Shown here: piece by piece, positions 45,841 to 53,025 of the stretch
Layout: each line of letters starts with the position of its first letter
How positions within the stretch are numbered: position 1 is the first letter of the stretch
Source: Larsenimonas salina
GTDB taxonomy: Bacteria; Pseudomonadota; Gammaproteobacteria; Pseudomonadales; Halomonadaceae
DNA length: 64,000 bases
Reading direction: 5' to 3'
NCBI RefSeq assembly: GCF_023736155.1
Contig: NZ_JAMLJJ010000005.1
Span: 244,021 to 308,020 of the forward strand
Notes under the pieces: generated by a model
Database searches by the model: none
The model's input: only the letters and a program-made list of their open reading frames with translations
What the model was told of the DNA's origin: nothing
Position numbers and translations under genes: made by a program

Positions 45841-46689
45841 TCAGGAAAGCCTGACGTAAAGGTTATCCAGAAGGCGAGTCTCACCCAGGTGCGCAGCGGC
45901 CAATACAATGGCTGATCGAGTCGTTTCCGATAATGGCGACAAGGTGGCAGCGTCGCGCAGCTCAAGGTAATCCGGGCGGAAACCAAGCTCGGTCAATTGC
46001 TGTAAGCCCCAAGTGATCGTCTCGGAGGTAGGCCGACCGTTCTCCAGTCGCTCCTTGATCGCCTTGAGTGTGTCAGCAAGCTGTGGCGCCTTTTCACGCT
46101 GTTCGGGCGTCAGATACTGATTGCGTGAGGAAAGCGCCAGGCCGTCGGGCTCGCGCGCGATCGGAACGCCCTTGATCACGATTGGTAGGTGAAGGTCATG
46201 CACCATTTTTCGGATCACGGCGAGTTGCTGAAAGTCCTTTTCGCCGAAACAGGCGACGTCAGGGCCAACGATGTGAAACAGCAGACTGACGACAGTGGCG
46301 ACCCCGTCGAAGTGGCCTGGTCGGCGTGCGCCGCAGAGCCCTTCTGAAACACCGGGGACGTGGACCGTGGTCAGTCCCGATTGACCGTTCGGGTAGAGCG
46401 CATCGACGCTGGGCGCGAACACCACGTCGCAGCCAGCCTCCATAAGCTTCAGGCAGTCTGAGTCCAGCGTACGCGGGTATCGGTCGAAGTCTTCGGAGGG
46501 GCCAAACTGGAGTGGATTGACGAAGATGGAGGTTACGACGAGATCGGCCTCGTCGCGCGCTGCCTTGACCAGATCAAGGTGGCCCTGGTGAAGATTGCCC
46601 ATGGTGGGCACCAACGCAATGCGTTTTCGCTCGAGGCGTGCCCTGGTCAGCGTCTGTTGAAGGTCATCAATATCATGGACGCGTTGCAT
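45841..46689 (-). CDS. panC: pantothenate synthetase
   Basis: ATP-dependent ligation of pantoate and beta-alanine. 282 residues with PTMGNLHQGHLDLV (HIGH-like adenylation motif), FGEKDFQQLAVIRKMV and LALSSRNQYLT. It shares one base with the panB stop. Confidence 0.97.
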   Translation of the reverse strand: MQRVHDIDDLQQTLTRARLERKRIALVPTMGNLHQGHLDLVKAARDEADLVVTSIFVNPLQFGPSEDFDRYPRTLDSDCLKLMEAGCDVVFAPSVDALYPNGQSGLTTVHVPGVSEGLCGARRPGHFDGVATVVSLLFHIVGPDVACFGEKDFQQLAVIRKMVHDLHLPIVIKGVPIAREPDGLALSSRNQYLTPEQREKAPQLADTLKAIKERLENGRPTSETITWGLQQLTELGFRPDYLELRDAATLSPLSETTRSAIVLAAAHLGETRLLDNLYVRLS

Positions 46690-47480
46690 CAGAAACAGTG
46701 CTCCTTGGCAGGGAATGTTCGGGCCTTGACCGCTTGATCGTAGGCGCGGAATGCATCGGCAATCGAGGCCTCGGTCGCCAGGAAATCCTTGACGAAGCGG
46801 GGCCGTTTGCCCTGGCTAACACCGAGCATGTCGTGCATCACCAGAATCTGACCATCAACCTCCGGGCCTGCTCCGATGCCAATCACCGGCACCGAGACCG
46901 CCTCTCGAACATCGGCAGCCACCTGGCGTGGAACGCATTCAAGCAAAATAAGTGCAGCGCCGGCGGTTTCCAATACGCGCGCGTCTTCGATCAACTTGTT
47001 GGCAGCGTCTGAAGTGCGGCCTTGTACCTTGTAGCCCCCAAACGCGTTAACGCTTTGGGGGGTAAGTCCCATATGTGCACATACTGGAATGCCTCGGCGT
47101 ACTAACGCCTTGATGCTGTCGGCAAGCCAGCCTTCGCCTTCGATCTTGACCATGTTCGCGCCGGCCTGCATCAACCGGGCACTGTTGAGTAGCGTCGACT
47201 CAAGCGTTGCGTTGGCCATGAACGGCAGGTCCGCCATGATCAGGCTGCGTGGTCGGGCGCGGGCGACGTTTTGTGTGTGGTAGGCGACATCGTCCATGGT
47301 GACTGCAAGCGTACTGTCATGGCCTTGCAGCACCATGCCCAGGGAATCACCGATCAAAAGCACATCAATGCCTGCATCACTTGCCTGTGCCGCGAACGTG
47401 GCGTCATAGGCGGTGAGGCAGCTAAAGGGCGTTTTGTCTTGGCGGCATTGTTGCAAGAACGACAGGGTCACCGGGGTCAT
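46689..47480 (-). CDS. panB: 3-methyl-2-oxobutanoate hydroxymethyltransferase
   Basis: First committed step to pantothenate, forming ketopantoate. The 263-residue barrel has the metal/substrate motif IGDSLGMVLQGHDST and the catalytic-Glu region VIGIGAGPEVDGQILVMHDMLG. Operon with panC. Confidence 0.97.
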   Translation of the reverse strand: MTPVTLSFLQQCRQDKTPFSCLTAYDATFAAQASDAGIDVLLIGDSLGMVLQGHDSTLAVTMDDVAYHTQNVARARPRSLIMADLPFMANATLESTLLNSARLMQAGANMVKIEGEGWLADSIKALVRRGIPVCAHMGLTPQSVNAFGGYKVQGRTSDAANKLIEDARVLETAGAALILLECVPRQVAADVREAVSVPVIGIGAGPEVDGQILVMHDMLGVSQGKRPRFVKDFLATEASIADAFRAYDQAVKARTFPAKEHCF

Positions 47481-47514
47481 GAGCGCTCCATGAACGTTTC
47501 CGAAGAAAAATAAG

Positions 47515-47541
47515 GAAAAAGAGGGTCGCCCGAGCGGGCGA
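47515..47541 (-). terminator. terminator of pcnB-folK
   Basis: Reading leftward, TCGCCC/GGGCGA with a 4-nt loop, then CCCTCTTTTT. It separates folK from panB. Confidence 0.65.
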
Positions 47542-47549
47542 GTCTGGCG

Positions 47550-48029
47550 TTATTCTAGCAATTTGTCGATGTGCTGGTCGTTGAGCGTTGTAGCGAGGTG
47601 CTTTACGGACCACTCGCCGATAAGCAGGTCAGGGGCCAGCTCTGAAAGCGGTTCAAGTACGAACGCACGACGGTGCATCTCGGGATGAGGCAGATTTAAT
47701 CGGTGAGTGTGCATGGTGGTGTCACTGCACCAGAGCATATCGAGATCCAGTGTGCGAGGCCCCCAGTGTCTTGCCCGCACGCGGCGGTGAGCCTGCTCGA
47801 TGGCTTGAAGTTGATCCAGAAGGGCCAGCGGCGACAAGCGGGTACCAAGCTCGATAACGGCATTGACGAAATCGGGCTGATCCTGCGGGCCGACCGGGGC
47901 GCTTTTATAAAAGGAAGAGCGTCTTTGAAGCGTTGTCAGCGGTAAGGCTTTTAGCGCGGCTATGGCGTTTTCAAGCTGGCAGACGGGCTCGCTCAGATTA
48001 CTGCCGAGCCCGATATAGACCGTTCTCAT
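47550..48029 (-). CDS. folK: HPPK, hydroxymethyldihydropterin pyrophosphokinase
   Basis: Transfers pyrophosphate from ATP to 6-hydroxymethyl-dihydropterin, the reaction before FolP. 159 residues with the GLGSNL start, FVNAVIEL and the signature GPRTLDLDMLW carrying the Mg2+ Asp pair. ATGA overlap with pcnB. Confidence 0.97.
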   Translation of the reverse strand: MRTVYIGLGSNLSEPVCQLENAIAALKALPLTTLQRRSSFYKSAPVGPQDQPDFVNAVIELGTRLSPLALLDQLQAIEQAHRRVRARHWGPRTLDLDMLWCSDTTMHTHRLNLPHPEMHRRAFVLEPLSELAPDLLIGEWSVKHLATTLNDQHIDKLLE

Positions 48030-49360
48030 GATGAAGCCGGCTTACGCTTGCGCCGACGCGGTTTTCGCTTTGACCCAGGTGTAGACGAGGGGGCCTCACC
48101 GCCGCTGACGTCTTCGACCATGGTGCGCTGTTGATCCGGTGTTGCGGTCTGGAAGTCGGTCCACCACTGACCAAGGCCAGACTCGATTTCGCCGGCTTCT
48201 TCCCTAAGCAGCAGGAAATCATAGGCGGCACGAAATCTCGGATGCTCGCGATTTTGAAACGCGCGCTTGCCCCGGCGTTTGGGCAGCTTGAACTGGAGCT
48301 CCCAGATGTCTCGCATCGGAAAGCTGAAGCGTTTGGGGATCGATGTGTGCTTGAGCTGGCGCTGGATGACGTTATGAGAGGCCTGCTGGAAGGCGGGCAT
48401 CTCGGCGGTGTCGTTGTCGATCTGCTGCATTTCAAGCTGTACGGCAGGCCATAGCAGTGCACCGTACAAAAAGGCCGGTGTGACCGGTTTATCCGCATGA
48501 ATGCGTTGGTCGGTGTTGGCCAGTGCCTGACGAATAAGAGGCGTGGCCCAGTCGAACTCTTCGGTGCTTTCGCTGGTTGCCGGGAACAGCATCGGAAACA
48601 GATTCAGCTCGCACAACAGGTCGTAGGTCGCACGGGCATAGCCTGACAAAAACAGTTTCAGCACTTCTTCAAAAAGTCGCGCCGACGGGATCTGAAGAAG
48701 CAGTGGGGCCATTTCCTGAATGGGCGCACGCGTTGCCGGTTCGATATCAAAGCCGAGCTTGGCCGCAAAACGTACGGCCCGGAGCATGCGCACCGGGTCT
48801 TCGCGGTAGCGTGTTTCCGGGTCGCCGATCAAGCGAATATAGCCGTTCTCCAGATCGCTCAAGCCATCGGCCCAATCGTGAATGGAGAAGTCGTCGATGT
48901 TGTAGTAAAGCGCATTGATGGTGAAATCACGACGTAATGCGTCCTGATCCACGCTGCCCCAGACGTTATCGCGCAGTAATAACCCGTCATCGCTTTGTTG
49001 GGCGTGCGGGGTGTCACTGTCCGTGTCGTGCTGCCCACGAAACGTCGTTACCTCAATGATTTCACGTCCGAACCGCACATGCACGATTCGGAATCGGCGT
49101 CCGATGATGCGTGCATTTCTAAAAAGATCGTTGACCTGTTCGGGCGTGGCGCTCGTGGCAACATCGAAGTCCTTGGGTGTTTTCCCAAGAAGCGAATCGC
49201 GAACGCAACCGCCGACCAGGTACGCCTCGAAGCCGGCTCGGTTGAGTCGGTAGAGCACCTTCAATGCGCTTTCGCTGATCATTTTTCGAGATAGCGGATG
49301 ATCATCCCGGGTCAGGATGCCCGGTGCGGGGGACGTTTTTGAGGGGGGTTGGGTATTCAA
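48026..49360 (-). CDS. pcnB: poly(A) polymerase I
   Basis: Adds A-tails to RNA 3' ends and promotes decay. The 444-residue class II nucleotidyltransferase has the GG-x12-DFD catalytic motif (GGCVRDSLLGKTPKDFDVAT), RRDFTINALYY and EDPVRMLRAVRFAAKL, then a basic tail KRKPRRRKRK. The start is TTG 49360; the next Met (27) would remove part of the conserved N-terminus. AAGG is rather far upstream, so the start is moderately certain. Confidence 0.94.
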   Translation of the reverse strand: MNTQPPSKTSPAPGILTRDDHPLSRKMISESALKVLYRLNRAGFEAYLVGGCVRDSLLGKTPKDFDVATSATPEQVNDLFRNARIIGRRFRIVHVRFGREIIEVTTFRGQHDTDSDTPHAQQSDDGLLLRDNVWGSVDQDALRRDFTINALYYNIDDFSIHDWADGLSDLENGYIRLIGDPETRYREDPVRMLRAVRFAAKLGFDIEPATRAPIQEMAPLLLQIPSARLFEEVLKLFLSGYARATYDLLCELNLFPMLFPATSESTEEFDWATPLIRQALANTDQRIHADKPVTPAFLYGALLWPAVQLEMQQIDNDTAEMPAFQQASHNVIQRQLKHTSIPKRFSFPMRDIWELQFKLPKRRGKRAFQNREHPRFRAAYDFLLLREEAGEIESGLGQWWTDFQTATPDQQRTMVEDVSGGEAPSSTPGSKRKPRRRKRKPASS

Positions 49361-49421
49361 ATGCTGCTGGCTACCTTGGCGGCGAGAAACGGAGTAAGAA
49401 TGTATACGCTGTGTCCGTCAG

Positions 49422-49449
49422 AGTCTAACGAAGCGCCTGTCTGATGCAA
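49422..49449 (-). promoter_or_regulatory. candidate pcnB promoter
   Basis: Leftward TTGCAT (49449-49444), 16-bp spacer, TAGACT (49427-49422), about 60 bases before the pcnB start and just beyond the sRNA terminator. Confidence 0.45.
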
Positions 49450-49493
49450 GGCTCACATCGTACCCGAGCAGCCGGAAAAGGGAGTCTGAACGT

Positions 49494-49517
49494 AAAAAGG
49501 GAGGCGTAGCCTCCCTT
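49494..49517 (-). terminator. intrinsic terminator of the CA-motif RNA
   Basis: Leftward: AAGGGAGGC, loop TAC, GCCTCCCTT, then further T to give TTTTT. A 9-bp perfect stem with a U-tract in this orientation only, so it must end a leftward transcript arising upstream of pcnB. Confidence 0.88.
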
Positions 49518-49937
49518 GAATGCGGTTATGCTCGTGTTTTTCTAATGATGGCTTAATGCCCTGAATACGCACCACGGTCATGATCGATTGGCAGGCTTGT
49601 TGGCGTTGTTCTTTGCGCGCCAGAGACCGTCTCGTATTCAAAACAATCTTCCATGCATCACGGCAGGAAAGCTTTTTCTTCGCTTATTGTTCTTGGTTCG
49701 AAGTTACCGTTTTTCAGTGGTTGTTTTTGGTCGTCTGAAGTCACGGTGCCGTGTCATTGGGCCTTAGTAATGTTGTTTTTATTGTTTGCCGATAACATGC
49801 GCACGATTGTTTTTGTTGGCGTGTGTCGTTATCGAACAGCAGGGATAGTTTTTGTTGTTGGATCCCTTTATGAAGTCAGCCGCGTTGTTTTTGTTGGACG
49901 GTAACGACTTCATGGCTTTCTTTTCTTTTTCTTGCCA
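49494..49937 (-). ncRNA. CrcZ-like Hfq/Crc decoy small RNA
   Basis: About 444 nt between the start predicted from the sigma54 promoter and the terminator; no credible ORF. On the transcript strand it contains seven A-rich CA motifs of the AAnAAnAA type: AACAAAAACAA (49895-49885 and 49817-49807), AACAACAAAAA (49859-49849), AAACAATAAAAACAA (49787-49773), AAAAACAA (49728-49721), AAGAACAATAA (49694-49684) and AAGAACAA (49613-49606). Most are 34-52 bases apart. In Pseudomonas, CrcZ (about 400 nt, five such motifs, sigma54/CbrB-driven) lies between cbrB and pcnB and titrates Hfq-Crc to lift carbon catabolite repression. Slot, promoter class, length and motif all match; activity is inferred. Confidence 0.8.
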
Positions 49938-49947
49938 AATAGTAAGC

Positions 49948-49963
49948 ATCCAATGTGCCAGTT
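49948..49963 (-). promoter_or_regulatory. sigma54 -24/-12 promoter
   Basis: Leftward TGGCAC-N5-ATGCT, with GG and GC separated by exactly 10 bases. The -24 block is a perfect consensus; the -12 keeps the essential GC. Expected transcript start near 49937. Confidence 0.78.
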
Positions 49964-49980
49964 TTAATAATTTTTTTATA

Positions 49981-49993
49981 AATCAGATGCTTA
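49981..49993. promoter_or_regulatory. IHF-type site upstream of the sigma54 promoter
   Basis: AATCAGATGCTTA fits WATCARNNNNTTR in full, next to an A+T-rich tract (49965-49985), at about -44 to -56. This is where IHF bends DNA between an enhancer and a sigma54 promoter. From 49994 to 50169 I see no clear enhancer palindrome or other feature. Confidence 0.55.
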
Positions 49994-50169
49994 AAATTGC
50001 AAGTTGTCTTTGTCGTTAGCGTGTGTCGCAAAATACGTCTGTTGGTGTCGTAGCAGTGCCCCAAAATGAAACGGTGTAGTATTAAAACGCTCGATCATGG
50101 TGCAGCCCGATCTGGTGTTGCAAAGGGTAACGTACTGGCTCGGCAATGAAACTGAGACAATGGTCTACG

Positions 50170-51051
50170 TCATGACTCAAGTATAATGTCCTGTCCAGGA
50201 AGGCGGTCGGGTGACCAGCACTCTAGAGCGGCATCGAGCTGATGCCTCACGGGGGCGTTTTGAAGACTGGGAACAGGCGCCTGATTGAGTGAAACCAGGG
50301 CGCGATGTAGTAACTGGCGTACCGCAATGTCGTCGGTCATCAATGCGGGGGCGAGGTTTTGTTTCGACAATTTCTGGCCGTTGGAGGCGACCATCAGTGG
50401 TAGATGAAGTGTGCGTGGCGGTATTTTCCCGAGAGCGCGGTACAGCGCGAACTGCCACGGGGTATTGTCTAGAAGATCCGCCCCGCGTACGACGTCGGTA
50501 ACCCCCTCGAGCGCGTCATCGACCACGACTGCCAGCTGATAGGCCCAAAGTTCGTCTCTACGCTTTAAAACGACATCGCCGAGGCTGGATAACTGCCAGT
50601 GCTGATGGCCAAGACGGCGGTCGCACCACTCGATGGTGTCAGGCACTTTCGACGTATCGAAACGCCAGGCCTTCGCACGTTCTGGATGGCGTGGCCCATT
50701 TCGGCACCATCCTGGATAGATTGCGTGTTCGCGCCATTCCTTGCGCGAGCAGGTGCACGGGTAGGCCAATTCTTTTTCCACAAGCAGGTCGAGCGCCTTT
50801 TGATAGCGTGCGCCGTGCTGGTGCTGCCAGCTGGGTGGGCGGTCCCATTCGAGACCGAAGGCATGCAGTTGTTCGAGAATGTGTGGGGCGTTATCCGGAG
50901 GGCATCTGGGCGGGTCAATGTCTTCGATGCGCACATACCAGTGGCCACCGTGAGCCCGGGCATCGAGCCAGCTCGCCACCGCGGATGTGAGAGAGCCGAA
51001 GTGGAGTAGCCCGGACGGTGTGGGTGCAAATCGTCCTACGTAGTCACTCAT
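50170..51051 (-). CDS. gluQ: glutamyl-Q tRNA(Asp) synthetase
   Basis: Activates Glu and attaches it to queuosine 34 of tRNA-Asp. The 293-residue protein is a truncated GluRS without anticodon domain: RFAPTPSGLLHFGS (HIGH-type) near residue 7, zinc ligands CTCSRKEWREHAIYPGWC and KLSKQ. It lies downstream of dksA, as in most gammaproteobacteria. Confidence 0.96.
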   Translation of the reverse strand: MSDYVGRFAPTPSGLLHFGSLTSAVASWLDARAHGGHWYVRIEDIDPPRCPPDNAPHILEQLHAFGLEWDRPPSWQHQHGARYQKALDLLVEKELAYPCTCSRKEWREHAIYPGWCRNGPRHPERAKAWRFDTSKVPDTIEWCDRRLGHQHWQLSSLGDVVLKRRDELWAYQLAVVVDDALEGVTDVVRGADLLDNTPWQFALYRALGKIPPRTLHLPLMVASNGQKLSKQNLAPALMTDDIAVRQLLHRALVSLNQAPVPSLQNAPVRHQLDAALECWSPDRLPGQDIILES

Positions 51052-51093
51052 CGGTTCGCCTTGGGATTTGATGGATATTGACCCTTAACGACA

Positions 51094-51117
51094 AACGCCA
51101 TGCGTAAGCATGGCGTT
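51094..51117 (-). terminator. terminator between dksA and gluQ
   Basis: AACGCCATGC/GCATGGCGTT, 10-bp perfect stem with a 4-nt loop, followed leftward by TTTG only. Probably attenuates rather than blocks read-through into gluQ. Confidence 0.6.
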
Positions 51118-51140
51118 CATGGGTATCACGATGTGAGCAA

Positions 51141-51578
51141 TCAACCGCCCAGCTGGCGCTCCTTGAGCTCGGCAAGGGTCTTGCAATCAACGCAAAGTGT
51201 TGCAGTCGGTCGTGCCTCAAGGCGGCGAATGCCGATCTCGACCCCGCAGGCCTCACAAAAGCCGTAATCATCCTCATCGATGTTTTCGATGGTCTGGTTG
51301 ATCTTCTTGAGCAGCTTGCGTTCGCGGTCTCGAGCTCTCAGCTCGAGGCTGAAGCTCTCTTCCTGAGTTGCACGGTCAGCCGGATCCGCGTGATTGTTGG
51401 CTTCTTCCTGCAGGTGCTGAACCGTACGGTCTACTTCTTCCATCAGTTCCTGCTTCCAGTTCGTCAGGATCTGGCGAAAGTGAGCGAGTTGGTGCTCGTT
51501 CATGTACTCCTCGCCCGGTTTCTCTTCATAGGGCGTGAAGGACTTCAAACTTTCTGGATTTTGCTCGGCTACTGCCAT
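51141..51578 (-). CDS. dksA: RNA polymerase-binding factor DksA
   Basis: Works with ppGpp in the polymerase secondary channel to inhibit rRNA promoters and activate biosynthetic ones. 145 residues: coiled coil with the tip Asp pair (HADPADRATQEE) and a four-Cys zinc finger CEAC...CVDC. ATG 51578 has AGAGGC upstream. GreA, which uses the same channel, is also encoded in this window. Confidence 0.97.
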   Translation of the reverse strand: MAVAEQNPESLKSFTPYEEKPGEEYMNEHQLAHFRQILTNWKQELMEEVDRTVQHLQEEANNHADPADRATQEESFSLELRARDRERKLLKKINQTIENIDEDDYGFCEACGVEIGIRRLEARPTATLCVDCKTLAELKERQLGG

Positions 51579-51644
51579 GGGATTGCCTCTTGCTGTAATG
51601 ACTTCAACCGCCAGGCATGGTGGATGGCCCACGAAAGGTAGAGC

Positions 51645-51673
51645 TATTTAGCCGAATTTCGGGCGAAATGCAA
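51645..51673 (-). promoter_or_regulatory. candidate dksA promoter
   Basis: Leftward TTGCAT (51673-51668), 17-bp spacer, TAAATA (51650-51645). The spacer holds CCGAA-A-TTCGG, a possible operator. The other part of this gap (51679-51836) must hold the sfsA promoter but no clear hexamers are seen; AGGATATCCT at 51788-51797 is palindromic. Confidence 0.5.
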
Positions 51674-51836
51674 TCCCTTGCCACATTCAAACTGCGGTCT
51701 CTGTAACCTCATCGACGATCGTGAGAGAGCATAAGATAGAGCCTGCCAGAGCAGCGTATGTCAATGCTCCGCTCATGTAAGCTTAATAGGATATCCTAAG
51801 AACTGGTTGGTGAATTGGCAGATAATTGGCGAAGAA

Positions 51837-52574
51837 ATGCATCTATTAGACTCATTGGTCCCGGGCCGGCTCATCGCGCGCTACAAACGCTTTCTGGCCG
51901 ACATCGAACTCGATGATGGCACCTTGATCACCGCACATTGCCCGAACACCGGCTCGATGAGGCATGTTGCCCTCGCAGGCTGTCGGGTTTGGGTGTCCAA
52001 AAGCAACAATCCTAAGCGCAAGCTTGCCTGGACGTGGGAGCGAATCGAGCTTCCAAATGGAGCGCTGGTGTCGGTGCATACCGGGCGCGCCAATGCGCTG
52101 GTCAAGGAGGCGCTTAGAGCCGGCCGCATTGCGTTGCCCGAGCCATTTGGCGCGCCGGGTGGCGGACTGGCCGTCAAAAGTACGCTCAGTGCTGAAGTAA
52201 AGCTTGATGACGCTCGGTTGGATTTTATGGTCGAAACCGAGGAAGGGGAGCGTCTTTATATCGAGGTCAAACAGGTCACGCTTCAGGAAGATGACGGTAT
52301 TGGCTACTTCCCGGATTCGGTCAGCCAGCGCGGCCAGAAACACTTGAAGACCTTGATGACACGAGTACGCCAGGGCGAGGCCGCAATGCTTCTTTTTTGC
52401 GTGGCTCACGAGGGGATCGAGTGCGTTCGCCCCGCCCGGCACCTGGACCCGGTTTACGCGGATTTGCTTCAGTGCGCCATTAGCCAGGGCGTGACGGTGG
52501 CGGCCTACGGCTGCCACTTCAGTGTGAATCGGATCACGCTCGAACGTCCGTTACTGGTCGAATCAGGCCTCTGA
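51837..52574 (+). CDS. sfsA: sugar fermentation stimulation protein SfsA
   Basis: A 245-residue protein with an N-terminal OB-like fold (LIARYKRFLADIELDDG, HCPNTGSM) and a nuclease-like domain (DARLDFMVETEEGERLYIEVKQVTL, YFPDSVSQRGQKHL). The D-E-K pattern resembles PD-(D/E)XK nucleases. The biological role is unclear; overexpression affects maltose use in E. coli. ATG 51837 is preferred; a TTG at 51807 extends the frame by ten non-conserved residues. Confidence 0.93.
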   Translation: MHLLDSLVPGRLIARYKRFLADIELDDGTLITAHCPNTGSMRHVALAGCRVWVSKSNNPKRKLAWTWERIELPNGALVSVHTGRANALVKEALRAGRIALPEPFGAPGGGLAVKSTLSAEVKLDDARLDFMVETEEGERLYIEVKQVTLQEDDGIGYFPDSVSQRGQKHLKTLMTRVRQGEAAMLLFCVAHEGIECVRPARHLDPVYADLLQCAISQGVTVAAYGCHFSVNRITLERPLLVESGL

Positions 52575-52964
52575 GCCGTCATCGAAACGGTCACGAACAT
52601 AGGTGATCTCGGTTTTGCCGTGAGGCACCGGCGTCCCTTCGTCACCCATGTTCACGAACACGATGTCATTGATGGTTAGAATGCTTTTGCGCGTGATCTT
52701 GTTACGCACTTCGCAGCGAAGCGTGATGGAGGTGCGTCCAAAGTGCGTGGCCGTAATGCCGAGCTCTATGATGTCGCCCTGGCGAGCACTGGATACGAAA
52801 TTGATTTCAGAGATGTACTTGGTCACGACCTTCGGATTTTCGAGCTGAATCACGGCATAGATCGCTGCCTCTTCATCGATCCACCGAAGCAGGCTTCCGC
52901 CGAACAGCGTGCCATTTGGATTGAGATCTTCCGGTTTGACCCACTTGCGCGTGTGAAAATTCAT
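52563..52964 (-). CDS. acyl-CoA thioesterase (hotdog fold, YciA-like)
   Basis: A 133-residue hotdog thioesterase: VKPEDLNPNGTLFGGSLLRWIDEEAA has the catalytic Asn/Gly/Asp helix of the acyl-CoA hydrolase family, followed by NFVSSARQGDIIELG. GGGAGAAG precedes the ATG. Its 3' end overlaps that of sfsA by 12 bases, tail to tail. Substrate range cannot be read. Confidence 0.88.
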   Translation of the reverse strand: MNFHTRKWVKPEDLNPNGTLFGGSLLRWIDEEAAIYAVIQLENPKVVTKYISEINFVSSARQGDIIELGITATHFGRTSITLRCEVRNKITRKSILTINDIVFVNMGDEGTPVPHGKTEITYVRDRFDDGSEA

Positions 52965-53025
52965 GCTCTTCTCCCAGTGTTAAGCCGTTTTGACGGAGAA
53001 AGCATAAGCGCACGCCGCTATGTCG

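Noticed and set aside
49653..49904. 83-codon plus-strand ORF in the gluQ-pcnB gap
   Set aside because: Codes for low-complexity F/V/L created by the complement of the CA motifs; no homology or ribosome binding site.
49876..50064. 62-codon minus-strand ORF in the same gap
   Set aside because: Spans the sigma54 promoter and IHF-type site; composition unlike neighbouring genes.
50116..50132. CbrB-like enhancer TGTTGC/GTAACG
   Set aside because: Arms are imperfect and only 5 bp apart instead of the longer spacing known for CbrB sites.
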